Source: an uncultured Collinsella sp. (GTDB taxonomy: Bacteria; Actinomycetota; Coriobacteriia; Coriobacteriales; Coriobacteriaceae). From it: 38,372 nucleotides of DNA. Below the pieces are notes generated by a model. It was not told the origin of the DNA. It made no database searches and saw only the letters and a list, made by a program, of their open reading frames with translations. A program made the position numbers and the translations under genes. The DNA lies in NCBI GenBank assembly GCA_959605475.1, contig CAUHFS010000020.1, forward strand, positions 1 to 38,372, given 5' to 3'. Shown in pieces: positions 9,383 through 17,881 of this stretch. The first letter of the stretch is position 1, and each line of letters opens with the position of its first letter.

Positions 9383-12300
9383 TCACGCTTCGCCCCAGAA
9401 TCTATGCGTGTTGCGCAGGAGCTGTGCGGTTTTGCCCTCGGCGGCCGCAACGTCGGCCTCGTCAGCCTGCCAGGTCCAGTTGCCCGTGGCCACGCCCGGT
9501 ACGTTCATGCGCGCGTCGTCGCCCAGCCCCAGGACATCCTGCAGCGGCATCATCACCAGGGGAGCGTCGCTTGCCAGCGCATCGCTCATCAGCTTGGCCG
9601 CCACCTCAACACCGCTCGGTTCGTCGCCGCCCGCAAAGGAACGCGTACACCAACCCGCGAGCGTCGACGTGTCGTGCGTCGAGGTATACAGGATCTTTCC
9701 TGGCGTAGGGTGCACGCCGCAACGGACGTCGTAGTCGCCAAACTCCAGCACGTCCATGCCGGGGAAGCCGCAGGTCGAGGCCATGGCGCGAACGCCGGGC
9801 GTCAAATAGCCCAGGTCCTCGGCAATAAAGTTGAGCGGACCCAGCTCGTCATAGGCGGTCTGAAACAGGTCCTTGCCCGGTCCCGCCAGCCAGCGACCTT
9901 CGGCGCAAGCCTTGCCAGCGGGGATACTGAAGTAGCTGTGGAAGCCCAAGAAGTGATCCAGACGCACGCGGTCGTAAAGTGAGAACGCACGACGTAGGCG
10001 ATCCATCCACCAGCTATAGCCGTTCTGCTTCATGTGGTCCCAGCGGAACGTCGGGTTGCCCCACACCTGACCCTCGGGCGCAAAGTTGTCGGGCGGCGCA
10101 CCGGAGATCTCGATTGCCTTGCCGGTATCGGATAGCCAGAAGTTCTCGGGTTCGCTCCACGCATCTGCCGAATCGTCGGACACGTACATAGGAATATCGC
10201 CGATGACCTCGATGCCCTTCTTGTGCGCGTAGTTCATGAGCTCGCACCAGGCTAGGTCAAAGCGGTACTGCATGTACGCCTGAAGCTCGGCCTCGTCGTG
10301 GAAGCGCTTGTCGTCAATCAGGTGCTCGTTGTAGCGCGCAACATCTGCCGGCCAATCGTGGCGCGACTCGCCCTCAAAGTATTTCTTGACGGCCATGTAG
10401 ACGCAGTACTTCTCGAGCCAATCGGCATTGCGATGTTTAAACGCGGTGTACAGCGGATCGGCATCCTCGCCGCCACGGGCCTTCCAAGTTTCAAAGTCGG
10501 CCGCCAGCTCCTCGTGGCTTTCGGGCAGCAGGTCGATATTACCTGCAAAGGCCGAAGGACCGGCGTAAGGGGAGCGGAAGAAGTCCGTTGGGTTGACAGG
10601 CAGGACCTGCCAGTAGCGCATGCCCATAGCGGCCAGATGGTCGATAAAGCGACGCGTGGGTGCGCCGATCGTACCGGGCTTGCCGTCATCGGTCGGTACC
10701 GAGGTGATATGGCACACAACGCCCGTGCCGTGATCGAGCGGCTCCTGCAGGCGCTGCTCGGCATGGTGATAGATGATCGACGAGCCCAGCGGATACAAAT
10801 CGAGCGTGACCGTGCCGTTGTGGATCTCGCACTCGTGACCGCTGATCACGTCACTCGCGCATTCGTCGAGCGCCGGAATCGTCACGCGGTGCGAATTGCG
10901 CAGACTACGGTTAATGATAACCGTCGCGGACTCGCCATCCCTGCCCGTGCGGTTGTATGCCAGCACCTCGTCGTTGAGCGCGAAGGCCTTGATCTCGCCG
11001 TCGATCATAAACGGCAGTGCGCGGCGTACGGCGGAGGCGTTTTTGACAATAGCCAGCGTGTCGAAGTCGTGCAGTTGGTCCTTGGTCGGCAGGGTGCGGC
11101 GGTTGCCCGGATCGGTTAGACCCTCCAGGCCGTATTCGTCGCCGTAGTAGATCGAAGGCACGCCGGGGAAGGTCATCTGCATGAGCGTGGCGAGCCAAAA
11201 ACGGCTCTTGGCCAGGCCCATCGAGTTCTCGTCCAGGCGCCATTTGCTGCGCTCGCACTCGGGCAGCTGCGACTCGTCGGGGCCGCCGCCGAGCACCGAG
11301 ATAATGCGCGGACGGTCGTGGCTCGAAAGCAGATTAAGTGCGCAGGACAGGGCCTCACGGGGATAGTTCTCGCGCAGGGTTTCGATTTCCTCGGCTGCCT
11401 GGTAGGCGTTCTTGTAGCCCATCAAAAAGTCGATGACCATGTCGCGGAAGGGGTAATCCATAGCAGAGTCCAACTCGGAGCCCTGTAGGTAGCGACGCAG
11501 ATGGCCGTAGCTGATCTTGTTGGAGGCGTCTTCCCAGACTTCGCCGAGCAACAGTGCATCAGGCTTCTCGGCAAGTACGGCCTTCTTGATCTCGGCCAGG
11601 AAGTCGTCGGAAAGCTCGTCAGCGACGTCCAGGCGCCAGCCATGAGCGCCGGCACGTAGCCATTTACGGATCACGCCGTCCTTGCCCAGAAGCCGCTCGC
11701 GTACCAGCTCGGAGCTCTCATTGATGGCGGGCATGTTGCCCACGCCCCACCAGCAGTCGTACGAGCCGTCCTCGTGGAAATAAAACGCATCGCGCCACGG
11801 CGAGTCCTCGCTCTGCCACGCGCCCACGCCGGGGTAGTTGCCGTAGCGGTTGAAATAGATGGAGTCGTCACCCGTATGGTTAAAGACGCCGTCCAGGATG
11901 ATGGAGATGCCCAGCTTCTCGGCTGCCTGGCACAGCTCGGTAAAATCCTGCTCGGTGCCCAGGATTGGGTCGATCTTGGTGTAGTCGGCCGTGTCGTAGC
12001 GGTGGTTGCTCGCGGCCTCAAAGATGGGGTTGAGGTAGATGGCCGTAAAGCCCAGCTCGGCGATGCGGGGCAGGTCATTTTGGATACCCTTGAGCGAGCC
12101 GCCGTAAAAGTCCCAGGTCTTGATGGATCCGTCCTCGGCACGCTCGTACACGGGCGGCTCGTTCCAGTCCTCGACCATGCGGCGCTGGATTCCGTTGCGT
12201 GGCTTTTCGACTTCGGCCAGCGTGCGCTCGCGCCAGTTTTCGTCGCGAGCATAGCGATCGGGGAAGATCTGGTAGACCATACCGCGCTCGTACCAGGTGG

Positions 12301-12679
12301 GACGGTTCTCGCGGTGCTTGTAGACGGTGACCTGGAACGACGGCACTTCGGCGTAGTCGTAGGTTACGCCCTCGCCGCCGGTGCGACCTTGCGGCGCGCC
12401 TAGGCGAACCTCGGGCTGGCCCTCGATATTGCAGATAAAGCTGTACCAGATAAGACAGGGCTCGGTGCACTCAAGCTCTGCAGTAAATATGCCGTCGCCC
12501 TCGTGCGTCATGGGATACAGAGACTCACCGATTTCATCGACCCAGGTGCGCAGCGTAAGCGTTGCCTGGTTGGGGTCGGCATCCTCCAAAATCACCGAGA
12601 GTGCAACGGAAGTTCCAGTGGTCACAGCGCCAAACGGAGTGCGAAACTGCGGCAGGCGGCTGTTGTGAATCAATCTCAT
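9383..12679 (-). CDS. GH13 alpha-amylase / GH77 4-alpha-glucanotransferase fusion
   Basis: This 1098-residue protein joins two glucan-active enzymes. The N-terminal part starts like maltodextrin-active GH13 enzymes (RTPFGAVTTGT) with a beta-sandwich of about 115 residues. A GH13 barrel follows, with nucleophile Asp351 in WRLDVADE, acid/base Glu380 in LLGEVWED and Asp455 in SSHDRP. From about residue 645 a MalQ-type GH77 domain begins, with SPYAGPSAFAG, nucleophile Asp908 in RLDHFLG, acid/base Glu954 in AEDLG and Asp1003 in THDTS. Together they would hydrolyse and disproportionate maltodextrins released from glycogen or starch. No signal peptide is visible, so it acts in the cytoplasm. The ribosome site before 12679 is weak. 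It follows glgA on the same strand but 429 bases away, with its own operator-like site. Confidence 0.92.
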   Translation of the reverse strand: MRLIHNSRLPQFRTPFGAVTTGTSVALSVILEDADPNQATLTLRTWVDEIGESLYPMTHEGDGIFTAELECTEPCLIWYSFICNIEGQPEVRLGAPQGRTGGEGVTYDYAEVPSFQVTVYKHRENRPTWYERGMVYQIFPDRYARDENWRERTLAEVEKPRNGIQRRMVEDWNEPPVYERAEDGSIKTWDFYGGSLKGIQNDLPRIAELGFTAIYLNPIFEAASNHRYDTADYTKIDPILGTEQDFTELCQAAEKLGISIILDGVFNHTGDDSIYFNRYGNYPGVGAWQSEDSPWRDAFYFHEDGSYDCWWGVGNMPAINESSELVRERLLGKDGVIRKWLRAGAHGWRLDVADELSDDFLAEIKKAVLAEKPDALLLGEVWEDASNKISYGHLRRYLQGSELDSAMDYPFRDMVIDFLMGYKNAYQAAEEIETLRENYPREALSCALNLLSSHDRPRIISVLGGGPDESQLPECERSKWRLDENSMGLAKSRFWLATLMQMTFPGVPSIYYGDEYGLEGLTDPGNRRTLPTKDQLHDFDTLAIVKNASAVRRALPFMIDGEIKAFALNDEVLAYNRTGRDGESATVIINRSLRNSHRVTIPALDECASDVISGHECEIHNGTVTLDLYPLGSSIIYHHAEQRLQEPLDHGTGVVCHITSVPTDDGKPGTIGAPTRRFIDHLAAMGMRYWQVLPVNPTDFFRSPYAGPSAFAGNIDLLPESHEELAADFETWKARGGEDADPLYTAFKHRNADWLEKYCVYMAVKKYFEGESRHDWPADVARYNEHLIDDKRFHDEAELQAYMQYRFDLAWCELMNYAHKKGIEVIGDIPMYVSDDSADAWSEPENFWLSDTGKAIEISGAPPDNFAPEGQVWGNPTFRWDHMKQNGYSWWMDRLRRAFSLYDRVRLDHFLGFHSYFSIPAGKACAEGRWLAGPGKDLFQTAYDELGPLNFIAEDLGYLTPGVRAMASTCGFPGMDVLEFGDYDVRCGVHPTPGKILYTSTHDTSTLAGWCTRSFAGGDEPSGVEVAAKLMSDALASDAPLVMMPLQDVLGLGDDARMNVPGVATGNWTWQADEADVAAAEGKTAQLLRNTHRFWGEA

Positions 12680-12804
12680 AGTACGGTCCAGTTCTATACA
12701 GTCATGGCCAACGGGCCATGGGCTAAACGCACAGTACTTAAGTATATCGTTGCACTTTAGTTGTATAAACTACAGCCGCTCATTATCGGCGAACGGTTGT
12801 CCTA

Positions 12805-12819
12805 GAAAATCGTTTTACC
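12805..12819. promoter_or_regulatory. operator-like site upstream of the amylase-MalQ gene
   Basis: GAAAATCGTTTTACC (minus strand GGTAAAACGATTTTC) has the central CG and A/T-rich arms typical of LacI-family operators. It shares the half-site GGTAAAAC with sites upstream of glgB at 22887-22910 and 22944. It lies about 125 bases upstream of the gene start. A possible -10 (TATACT on the minus strand) is at 12741-12746, with no clear -35. Confidence 0.5.
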
Positions 12820-12884
12820 ATCCACATTATCGCGATACTCGAAAACGCCTATGTAGATAGTATTTGTAGCCAAACAAAACAGCT

Positions 12885-13018
12885 CCGGTTTACTACGACG
12901 AATTGAATGATCTCAACCACAGTCATTTTAGTGATATTAAAACTGCAGGTAGAAGCGTTGCCAATTTCGATGATTACTCGCCGTGGTCGGCCGGAGCCAT
13001 TTTGTCGTAGTAAACCGG
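12885..13018. repeat. inverted repeat, element 5 (15-bp perfect arms)
   Basis: CCGGTTTACTACGAC at 12885-12899 and its exact reverse complement at 13004-13018 enclose 104 bases. The right end also forms a smaller hairpin, GGCCGG at 12989-12994 with CCGGCC at 13015-13020, followed by CTCTTTTT on the plus strand. The rest of the 12680-13108 gap holds an operator-like site, this element and the glgA terminator, with no gene that I can support. Confidence 0.7.
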
Positions 13019-13047
13019 CCCTCTTTTTAATGCGGGGTTCAACCAAG

Positions 13048-13076
13048 AAGAGGGCGCCTGCTTGGGGCGCCCTCTT
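13048..13076 (-). terminator. terminator after glgA (likely bidirectional)
   Basis: A perfect 11-bp stem AAGAGGGCGCC / GGCGCCCTCTT with a 7-base loop lies 33 bases past the glgA stop. On the minus strand it is followed by CTTGGTT, and on the plus strand the stem ends in TTTT. Confidence 0.75.
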
Positions 13077-13108
13077 TTGCGTTGAGGATTAAGTTTTAAT
13101 CGTCAGGA

Positions 13109-15406
13109 TTAGCGGCGCTTGCGGGTGGCAGTTGCCTTGCGGACGGAGGTCTTCTTGGTCGGAGCCTTTTCCTCGGCCGGAGTGGCGGGGGAGACCGGAG
13201 TCTCCTTGGCAGGCTCGGGCTTAGCCTCTGCCTTCGGTGCGGCCTTGACCTCAGCGGCCTTCGGCGTCGGCTTGGCCTTTACCTCGGCCTTGGGCTCCTC
13301 TTTGGCAGCAGCGGGCTTAGTCTCTGCTTTGGGAGTTGCGGTCTTTGCCATGGTCTTCTTGGCTGTCGTCGTGCGCTTGCGCGAGGTGGTCTTGGCGGCA
13401 GGCTTGGCCTCGACGGTTGCCTCCGCCTTGGACTCGGCAGGCGTCTCCTCGACCTTGGCGGCCGGCTTTGCGGCAGCCTTCGTTGCAGTGGCCTTGGTAG
13501 CTGTAGCTTTCTTGGTGGCAGGGGTCTTGGTTGTGCTCTTGGACGCGGTCGTCTTCTTGGCGGCGGTCTTGGCCGGAGCCTTTGCCGCGGGCTTAACCTC
13601 GGCTGCAGCGGTCTCGGCCTTTACCTCGGGAACGACCTCGGCCTCGGCGGCCTTCTTGACAGCTGCGGTGGTGCGCTTGCGCGTGGTCGCTGCCTTGGCG
13701 GTAGTTGCCTTGGCAGTGGTGGTCTTGCTCGCAGCGGCCTTTGTTGTCGTGGCCTTTTTAGTCGTCGTCTTACGAGTCGTGGTCTTCTTTGCCGCAGGCT
13801 TCGCAGCCGGCTTCTCCTCAGCCTTGGGCTCCTCAGCAGCAGCGGGCGCCTCAACAACCGACTCGGCCTTGGGCTCGGGCTCGGCCTCAACTTTCTCAGC
13901 CACAACCACAGGCTCGTCGACAACAGCCGCCGGCCGCTCAATCTCCGGATGCATAAAGAAGTACAGGTCCAGATACTTGTCAGCCGAGCGCGTCCAGCTA
14001 AAGTCCTGGCTCATGGCCTGCGTGACCAGCTGGTTCCAAGCGTCGCGGTTATCCCAGAACAGGCGCGCCGCGCGGAACACCGCGTCGCCCATCTCGTCGC
14101 CGTTAAAGTTGCTAAACGAGAAGCCCGTGCCCTCGCCGGTAAACTCGTTGTACGGCTGCACGGTGTCCTTCAGGCCGCCGGTCTCGCGCACGATGGGCAG
14201 GGTGCCATAGCGCATGGCGATAATCTGCGACAGGCCACAGGGCTCAAACTTCGAAGGCATCAGGAACATGTCGGCGGCGGCATACATGCGCTGCGACAGC
14301 GCCGGATCGAACTCGATGCGCGCGGCCATGGTGCCGGGGTACTTGTCCTGGAAGTAGCGCAGACCGTCCTCGTAGTCGCGGTCGCCGGTACCCAGCACGG
14401 CCACCTGCACGCCGCCGGCCAGGATGCGGTCGAGTGCGTACATGACCAGGTCCATGCCCTTTTGGCGCGTCAGGCGCGTGACCATCACCATGAGCGGACG
14501 GTCGTCGCGAACCTCGAGCCCCAGCTCTTCCTGCAGCTTGGCCTTGCACACGGCCTTGCCGGAACGGTCCTCGACGGTGTAGTTGGCGGCAATGCGCTTG
14601 TCGGTCGCCGGGTCAAAGCCCGCCACGTCAATGCCGTTCAAAATGCCCTGCAGCGCATAGGAGCGCTCGCGCAGAACGCCGTCCAGGCCCTCGCCAAACT
14701 CGGGCGTCTGGATCTCGTTGGCATAGGTGGGGCTCACCGTGGTGATGGCATCGGCATAGCGCAGCGCGCCCAGCATGTAGTTGATGCTGCAGGCATCGCA
14801 ACGCAGCTGCGAGGCGGCCGCCGGAATATGCGCCACACCCAGAATGTCCTCCATCACGGTGTCGCTGAACTGGCCCTGGAACGCCACGTTGTGGATCGAG
14901 AACACGGTCTTGACACGGTCGTACAGCGGCAGGCCCTGGTAGAACTCGCGCAAGAACACGGGCGCCAGTGCCGTCTGCCAGTCATTGCAGTGGAGGGTGT
15001 CACACTCAAAGCCGGCCGGCAGGTGCTGCAGGCTCTCGGTGATGGCCTTGGAGAAGAATGCAAAGCGCTCGCCGTCATCAAAGAAGCCGTACGGATAGTC
15101 GCGCGCAAAGTAACGCTCGTTGTCCACGAACATATAGGTGACGCCGTCGTGCTCGAGCTTCTCGAGTCCGCAGTACTCATTGCGCCAGCCCAGGCTCACG
15201 TAAAAGTCGGAGAAGTGCTCCATCTGCGCCTTGTACTCGTCCTTGATGGTGGCGTACTTGGGCACCATGACGATGACCTCGGCGCCGGCGCGCACAAGCG
15301 CCGCAGGCAGCGAGCCCGCCACGTCGCCCAGGCCACCGGTCTTCACAAACGGTGCGCACTCGGCCGAGGCAAACACGATCTGCATCTTTTTGCTGGAATC
15401 TGCCAT
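13109..15406 (-). CDS. glgA: glycogen synthase with a long Lys/Ala/Thr-rich tail
   Basis: The first 485 residues are a normal GT5 starch/glycogen synthase that adds glucose from ADP-glucose to an alpha-1,4-glucan. The ADP-glucose-binding KTGGLGD is at 22-28 and the C-terminal lobe has EPCGLSQ and the RETGGLKDTV region near 387-415. Residues from about 486 to 765 are not part of the family. They begin with an acidic Glu/Ala/Pro/Val linker and become a low-complexity tail of KPAAKK, TTTRK, KKATT and KAEAKP units ending in TRKRR, resembling eukaryotic histone H1 tails. The start at 15406 is preferred because GGGAGA lies just upstream; an in-frame ATG at 15418 overlaps that site. The total of 765 residues compares with about 480 normally. 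Confidence 0.95.
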   Translation of the reverse strand: MADSSKKMQIVFASAECAPFVKTGGLGDVAGSLPAALVRAGAEVIVMVPKYATIKDEYKAQMEHFSDFYVSLGWRNEYCGLEKLEHDGVTYMFVDNERYFARDYPYGFFDDGERFAFFSKAITESLQHLPAGFECDTLHCNDWQTALAPVFLREFYQGLPLYDRVKTVFSIHNVAFQGQFSDTVMEDILGVAHIPAAASQLRCDACSINYMLGALRYADAITTVSPTYANEIQTPEFGEGLDGVLRERSYALQGILNGIDVAGFDPATDKRIAANYTVEDRSGKAVCKAKLQEELGLEVRDDRPLMVMVTRLTRQKGMDLVMYALDRILAGGVQVAVLGTGDRDYEDGLRYFQDKYPGTMAARIEFDPALSQRMYAAADMFLMPSKFEPCGLSQIIAMRYGTLPIVRETGGLKDTVQPYNEFTGEGTGFSFSNFNGDEMGDAVFRAARLFWDNRDAWNQLVTQAMSQDFSWTRSADKYLDLYFFMHPEIERPAAVVDEPVVVAEKVEAEPEPKAESVVEAPAAAEEPKAEEKPAAKPAAKKTTTRKTTTKKATTTKAAASKTTTAKATTAKAATTRKRTTAAVKKAAEAEVVPEVKAETAAAEVKPAAKAPAKTAAKKTTASKSTTKTPATKKATATKATATKAAAKPAAKVEETPAESKAEATVEAKPAAKTTSRKRTTTAKKTMAKTATPKAETKPAAAKEEPKAEVKAKPTPKAAEVKAAPKAEAKPEPAKETPVSPATPAEEKAPTKKTSVRKATATRKRR

Positions 15407-15430
15407 ATTGTCTCCCATGTTGCAATTCGA

Positions 15431-15464
15431 GAATAGCCGCCTGGCACAAACCGGGCGGCTATTC
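15431..15464 (-). other. hairpin between glgD and glgA
   Basis: A perfect 11-bp inverted repeat GAATAGCCGCC / GGCGGCTATTC with a 12-base loop sits in the 90-base gap upstream of the glgA ribosome site. No T-run follows on the minus strand, so it looks like a processing or stability element rather than a terminator. Confidence 0.6.
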
Positions 15465-15496
15465 TACATGTTACGAGCGATGTTGCGGTGCCAACG

Positions 15497-16624
15497 TTAA
15501 CGTACGATGGTGGTGTCGCAAGTTAACGGAGCCTTGCCCAGCACCAGGATGTTCTCGGGCGTGCCGCGAAGCTCGGTGTTGGTGGGAACCACGTTGTTTT
15601 TGTCCAGAATGGCGTTCTCAACGCGGGCGCCGCTCTTGATGATGCAGCTCTGGTTGATGATCGAATTGGTGACCGAAGCGCCTTCCTCGACCACAACGCC
15701 GCGCGACAGGATCGAGTTGCGCACGGTGCCCTTGATGATGCAGCCGGCCGAGATGATCGAGTTGCACGCGTGGCTGCCGGTCGCATAGCGCGAAGGCGGC
15801 ACGTCGTGAGCCTTGGTCAGGATCGGGCGCTCGGGGTCAAAGAGCTGGTCGGCCACGGTCTGGTCGATCAGGTCCATGCTACGGCGATACAGCGACTTCT
15901 CGCTAAACACGCCCACGACCTCGCCCTTGTACTCGTAGCTGCACACGTCGATGTTGCCAAAGTCGCCCTGGAGTGCCTCGAGCAGGTCCAGATAGTCGGC
16001 GGCCTGGTAGTGGTCGATGATCTCGAGGAGCGTCTCGCGGTTGACGATGCAGCAGTCCATGGAGGCGTTGTCGCCGTACGCGACGCCGGCGCTCACGCCC
16101 GTCAGGCGGCCGTTCTCGTTAATCTCGAGTTTGGCCTCGTCCTCGACATTGCGCGTGGCCTTGCAGTACACCACGGTCATCTGGGCACCGGAGTTCTCGT
16201 GCGCTTCGATGATGGTGTTGAGGTCCATGTTAAAGATGATGTTGGTGCCCATCATCACGACATAGGGATTCTCCGAGCGCTGGAACAGCGTCTTGTTGGA
16301 GATGATGTCGCGCAGCAGGAAGCGCATGCCGCCCTTGGTGGTGCCATACGCGTTGCCGGGCACCATGAACAGGCCGCCCTTCTTGCGGTCCAGGCCCCAG
16401 TCCTTACCCGAGCCCACATGGTCGATCAGCGAGCGGTAGTTACCCGGCATGACGACGCCGACGGTCTTAATGCCGGCATTCATCATGTTGGACAGCGGGA
16501 AGTCGATCAGGCGGTAGCGGCCCAAAAACGGAACGGACGCGATGGGGCGGTCCTTGAGCAGGACGCTGCCGTAGGTCGAAGAGTAGTTAGCGGTGATATA
16601 ACCGATGGCCTTGCGATTGATCAT
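15497..16624 (-). CDS. glgD: glucose-1-phosphate adenylyltransferase, GlgD subunit
   Basis: GlgD is the partner of GlgC in the heteromeric ADP-glucose pyrophosphorylase known mainly from Firmicutes, where it modulates activity. The product has 375 residues: an N-terminal nucleotidyltransferase-like domain (GRYRLIDFPLSN near residues 35-46) and a C-terminal left-handed beta-helix with hexapeptide repeats such as IIKGTVRNSILSRGV. The N-terminal pyrophosphorylase loop is degenerate: ITANYSSTYGS stands where GlgC has LLAGGQGSRLG. That supports the GlgD assignment over a second catalytic subunit. I chose the ATG at 16624 because AAGGGGGAA precedes it. It begins four bases after the glgC stop, so the two are coupled. 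An in-frame start at 16663 lies inside glgC. Confidence 0.93.
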   Translation of the reverse strand: MINRKAIGYITANYSSTYGSVLLKDRPIASVPFLGRYRLIDFPLSNMMNAGIKTVGVVMPGNYRSLIDHVGSGKDWGLDRKKGGLFMVPGNAYGTTKGGMRFLLRDIISNKTLFQRSENPYVVMMGTNIIFNMDLNTIIEAHENSGAQMTVVYCKATRNVEDEAKLEINENGRLTGVSAGVAYGDNASMDCCIVNRETLLEIIDHYQAADYLDLLEALQGDFGNIDVCSYEYKGEVVGVFSEKSLYRRSMDLIDQTVADQLFDPERPILTKAHDVPPSRYATGSHACNSIISAGCIIKGTVRNSILSRGVVVEEGASVTNSIINQSCIIKSGARVENAILDKNNVVPTNTELRGTPENILVLGKAPLTCDTTIVR

Positions 16625-16628
16625 CGGA

Positions 16629-17777
16629 TCATTCCCCCTTCCCGATAACGACGTCATTTCCAACGACGGCCGTATCCTTGGTGGTATCGACAGAGCCGAG
16701 CTTCACGCCCTCTTCGACCGTGGAGTTCTCGCCCAAAATAGCGCGGCAGATGTGCGCGCCGCTCTTAACGTGCGCACCCGGCAGCAGCACGGAGTCCTCG
16801 ACCACGGCGCGCTCCTCGATGATGACATCGGTCGAAAGGATCGAGTGGCGAGCGGTGCCGTAGATCTTGCAGCCGTTGGAGACTAGGCAGTCGTCCAGAC
16901 GGCCGTCCGGGCCAATGTAGTGCGGCGGACGCGTGGTGATGTTGGACATAATGGGGAAGTTCTTGTCAAACAGATCGAACTCGGGGTTGTTGCCCAGCAG
17001 GTCCATCGAGGTCTCGTGGAAGCTGGCGATAGTGCCGACGTCCTTCCAAAAGCCGTGGAACTCGTAGCTGTACAGGCGCTTGTTCTCGCCGAGCAGCTTG
17101 GGGATGATGTCCTTGCCAAAGTCGTGGCTCGAGCGCTGGTCCTGAGCGTCCTCCTCGAGCGCCTCGATCAGCACGTCGGCTGAGAAGATGTAGATGCCCA
17201 TGGACGCAAGGTTCGAATCGGGTTTCTCGGGCTTCTCGGTGAACTTGGTGATGCGGCCGTCCTCGGGGTCGGTGGTCAGGATGCCAAAGCGGCTGGCCTC
17301 CTCCCACGGCACGGGCATAACGCTCACCGTGAGGTCGGCGTTGTTCTCAATGTGCGTCTTGAGCATCTTGCGGTAGTCCATGCGATACAGATGATCGCCC
17401 GAAAGAATCAGAACGTACTTGGGGTCGTTCGCCTTGATGTAGTCGAGGTTCTGCGTAATGGCGTCGGCCGTGCCCGCATACCAGGCGCCGCCGGTCTGCG
17501 TCTCGTACGGCGGCAGGATCGACACGCCGCCGTCGCGGCTGTCCAGATCCCACGCCTCGCCGGAGCCCACGTAGGCATGCAGCAGGTAGGGACGGTACTG
17601 CGTCAGAACGCCCACCGTGTCGATGCCCGAGTTGGAGCAGTTGGACAGCGAAAAGTCGATAATGCGGAACTTGCCACCAAAGCTAACCGCCGGCTTGGCG
17701 ATCTTTTGGGTGAGTGCCCCCAATCGGCTGCCCTGTCCTCCTGCGAGGAGCATCGCGATGCATTCTTTCTTACTCAT
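16629..17777 (-). CDS. glgC: glucose-1-phosphate adenylyltransferase, catalytic subunit
   Basis: GlgC makes ADP-glucose from ATP and glucose-1-phosphate, the committed step of glycogen synthesis. The product has 382 residues. The nucleotidyltransferase signature LLAGGQGSRLGALT is at 10-23, followed by KPAVSFGGKFRIIDF, the SGDHLYRMDY motif and a C-terminal beta-helix of hexapeptide repeats. AAGGAGAA gives a strong ribosome site. The stop lies four bases before glgD, consistent with a GlgC-GlgD complex made from one mRNA. Confidence 0.96.
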   Translation of the reverse strand: MSKKECIAMLLAGGQGSRLGALTQKIAKPAVSFGGKFRIIDFSLSNCSNSGIDTVGVLTQYRPYLLHAYVGSGEAWDLDSRDGGVSILPPYETQTGGAWYAGTADAITQNLDYIKANDPKYVLILSGDHLYRMDYRKMLKTHIENNADLTVSVMPVPWEEASRFGILTTDPEDGRITKFTEKPEKPDSNLASMGIYIFSADVLIEALEEDAQDQRSSHDFGKDIIPKLLGENKRLYSYEFHGFWKDVGTIASFHETSMDLLGNNPEFDLFDKNFPIMSNITTRPPHYIGPDGRLDDCLVSNGCKIYGTARHSILSTDVIIEERAVVEDSVLLPGAHVKSGAHICRAILGENSTVEEGVKLGSVDTTKDTAVVGNDVVIGKGE

Positions 17778-17816
17778 CGATTTCTCCTTCTGTCATCGAT
17801 GTTCCTAACCCATTAG

Positions 17817-17847
17817 CGACGGGCGCGGCACACTGTCACGCCCGTCG
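17817..17847 (-). other. hairpin between glgP and glgC
   Basis: A perfect 9-bp stem CGACGGGCG / CGCCCGTCG with a 13-base loop lies in the 104-base gap. No T-run follows on the minus strand. It may tune processing or partial readthrough between glgP and glgC. Confidence 0.55.
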
Positions 17848-17881
17848 AGTAATGCCGTGCGGCAAAGGGAGCTCGCGCGCT

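Noticed and set aside
12849..13046. 65-codon minus-strand frame across inverted repeat element 5
   Set aside because: It is built largely from the repeat itself and has no ribosome site.
13949..15436. 495-codon open frame on the plus strand, and a 363-codon one at 13119-14210
   Set aside because: Both are antisense to glgA and its repetitive tail; they have no recognisable motifs.
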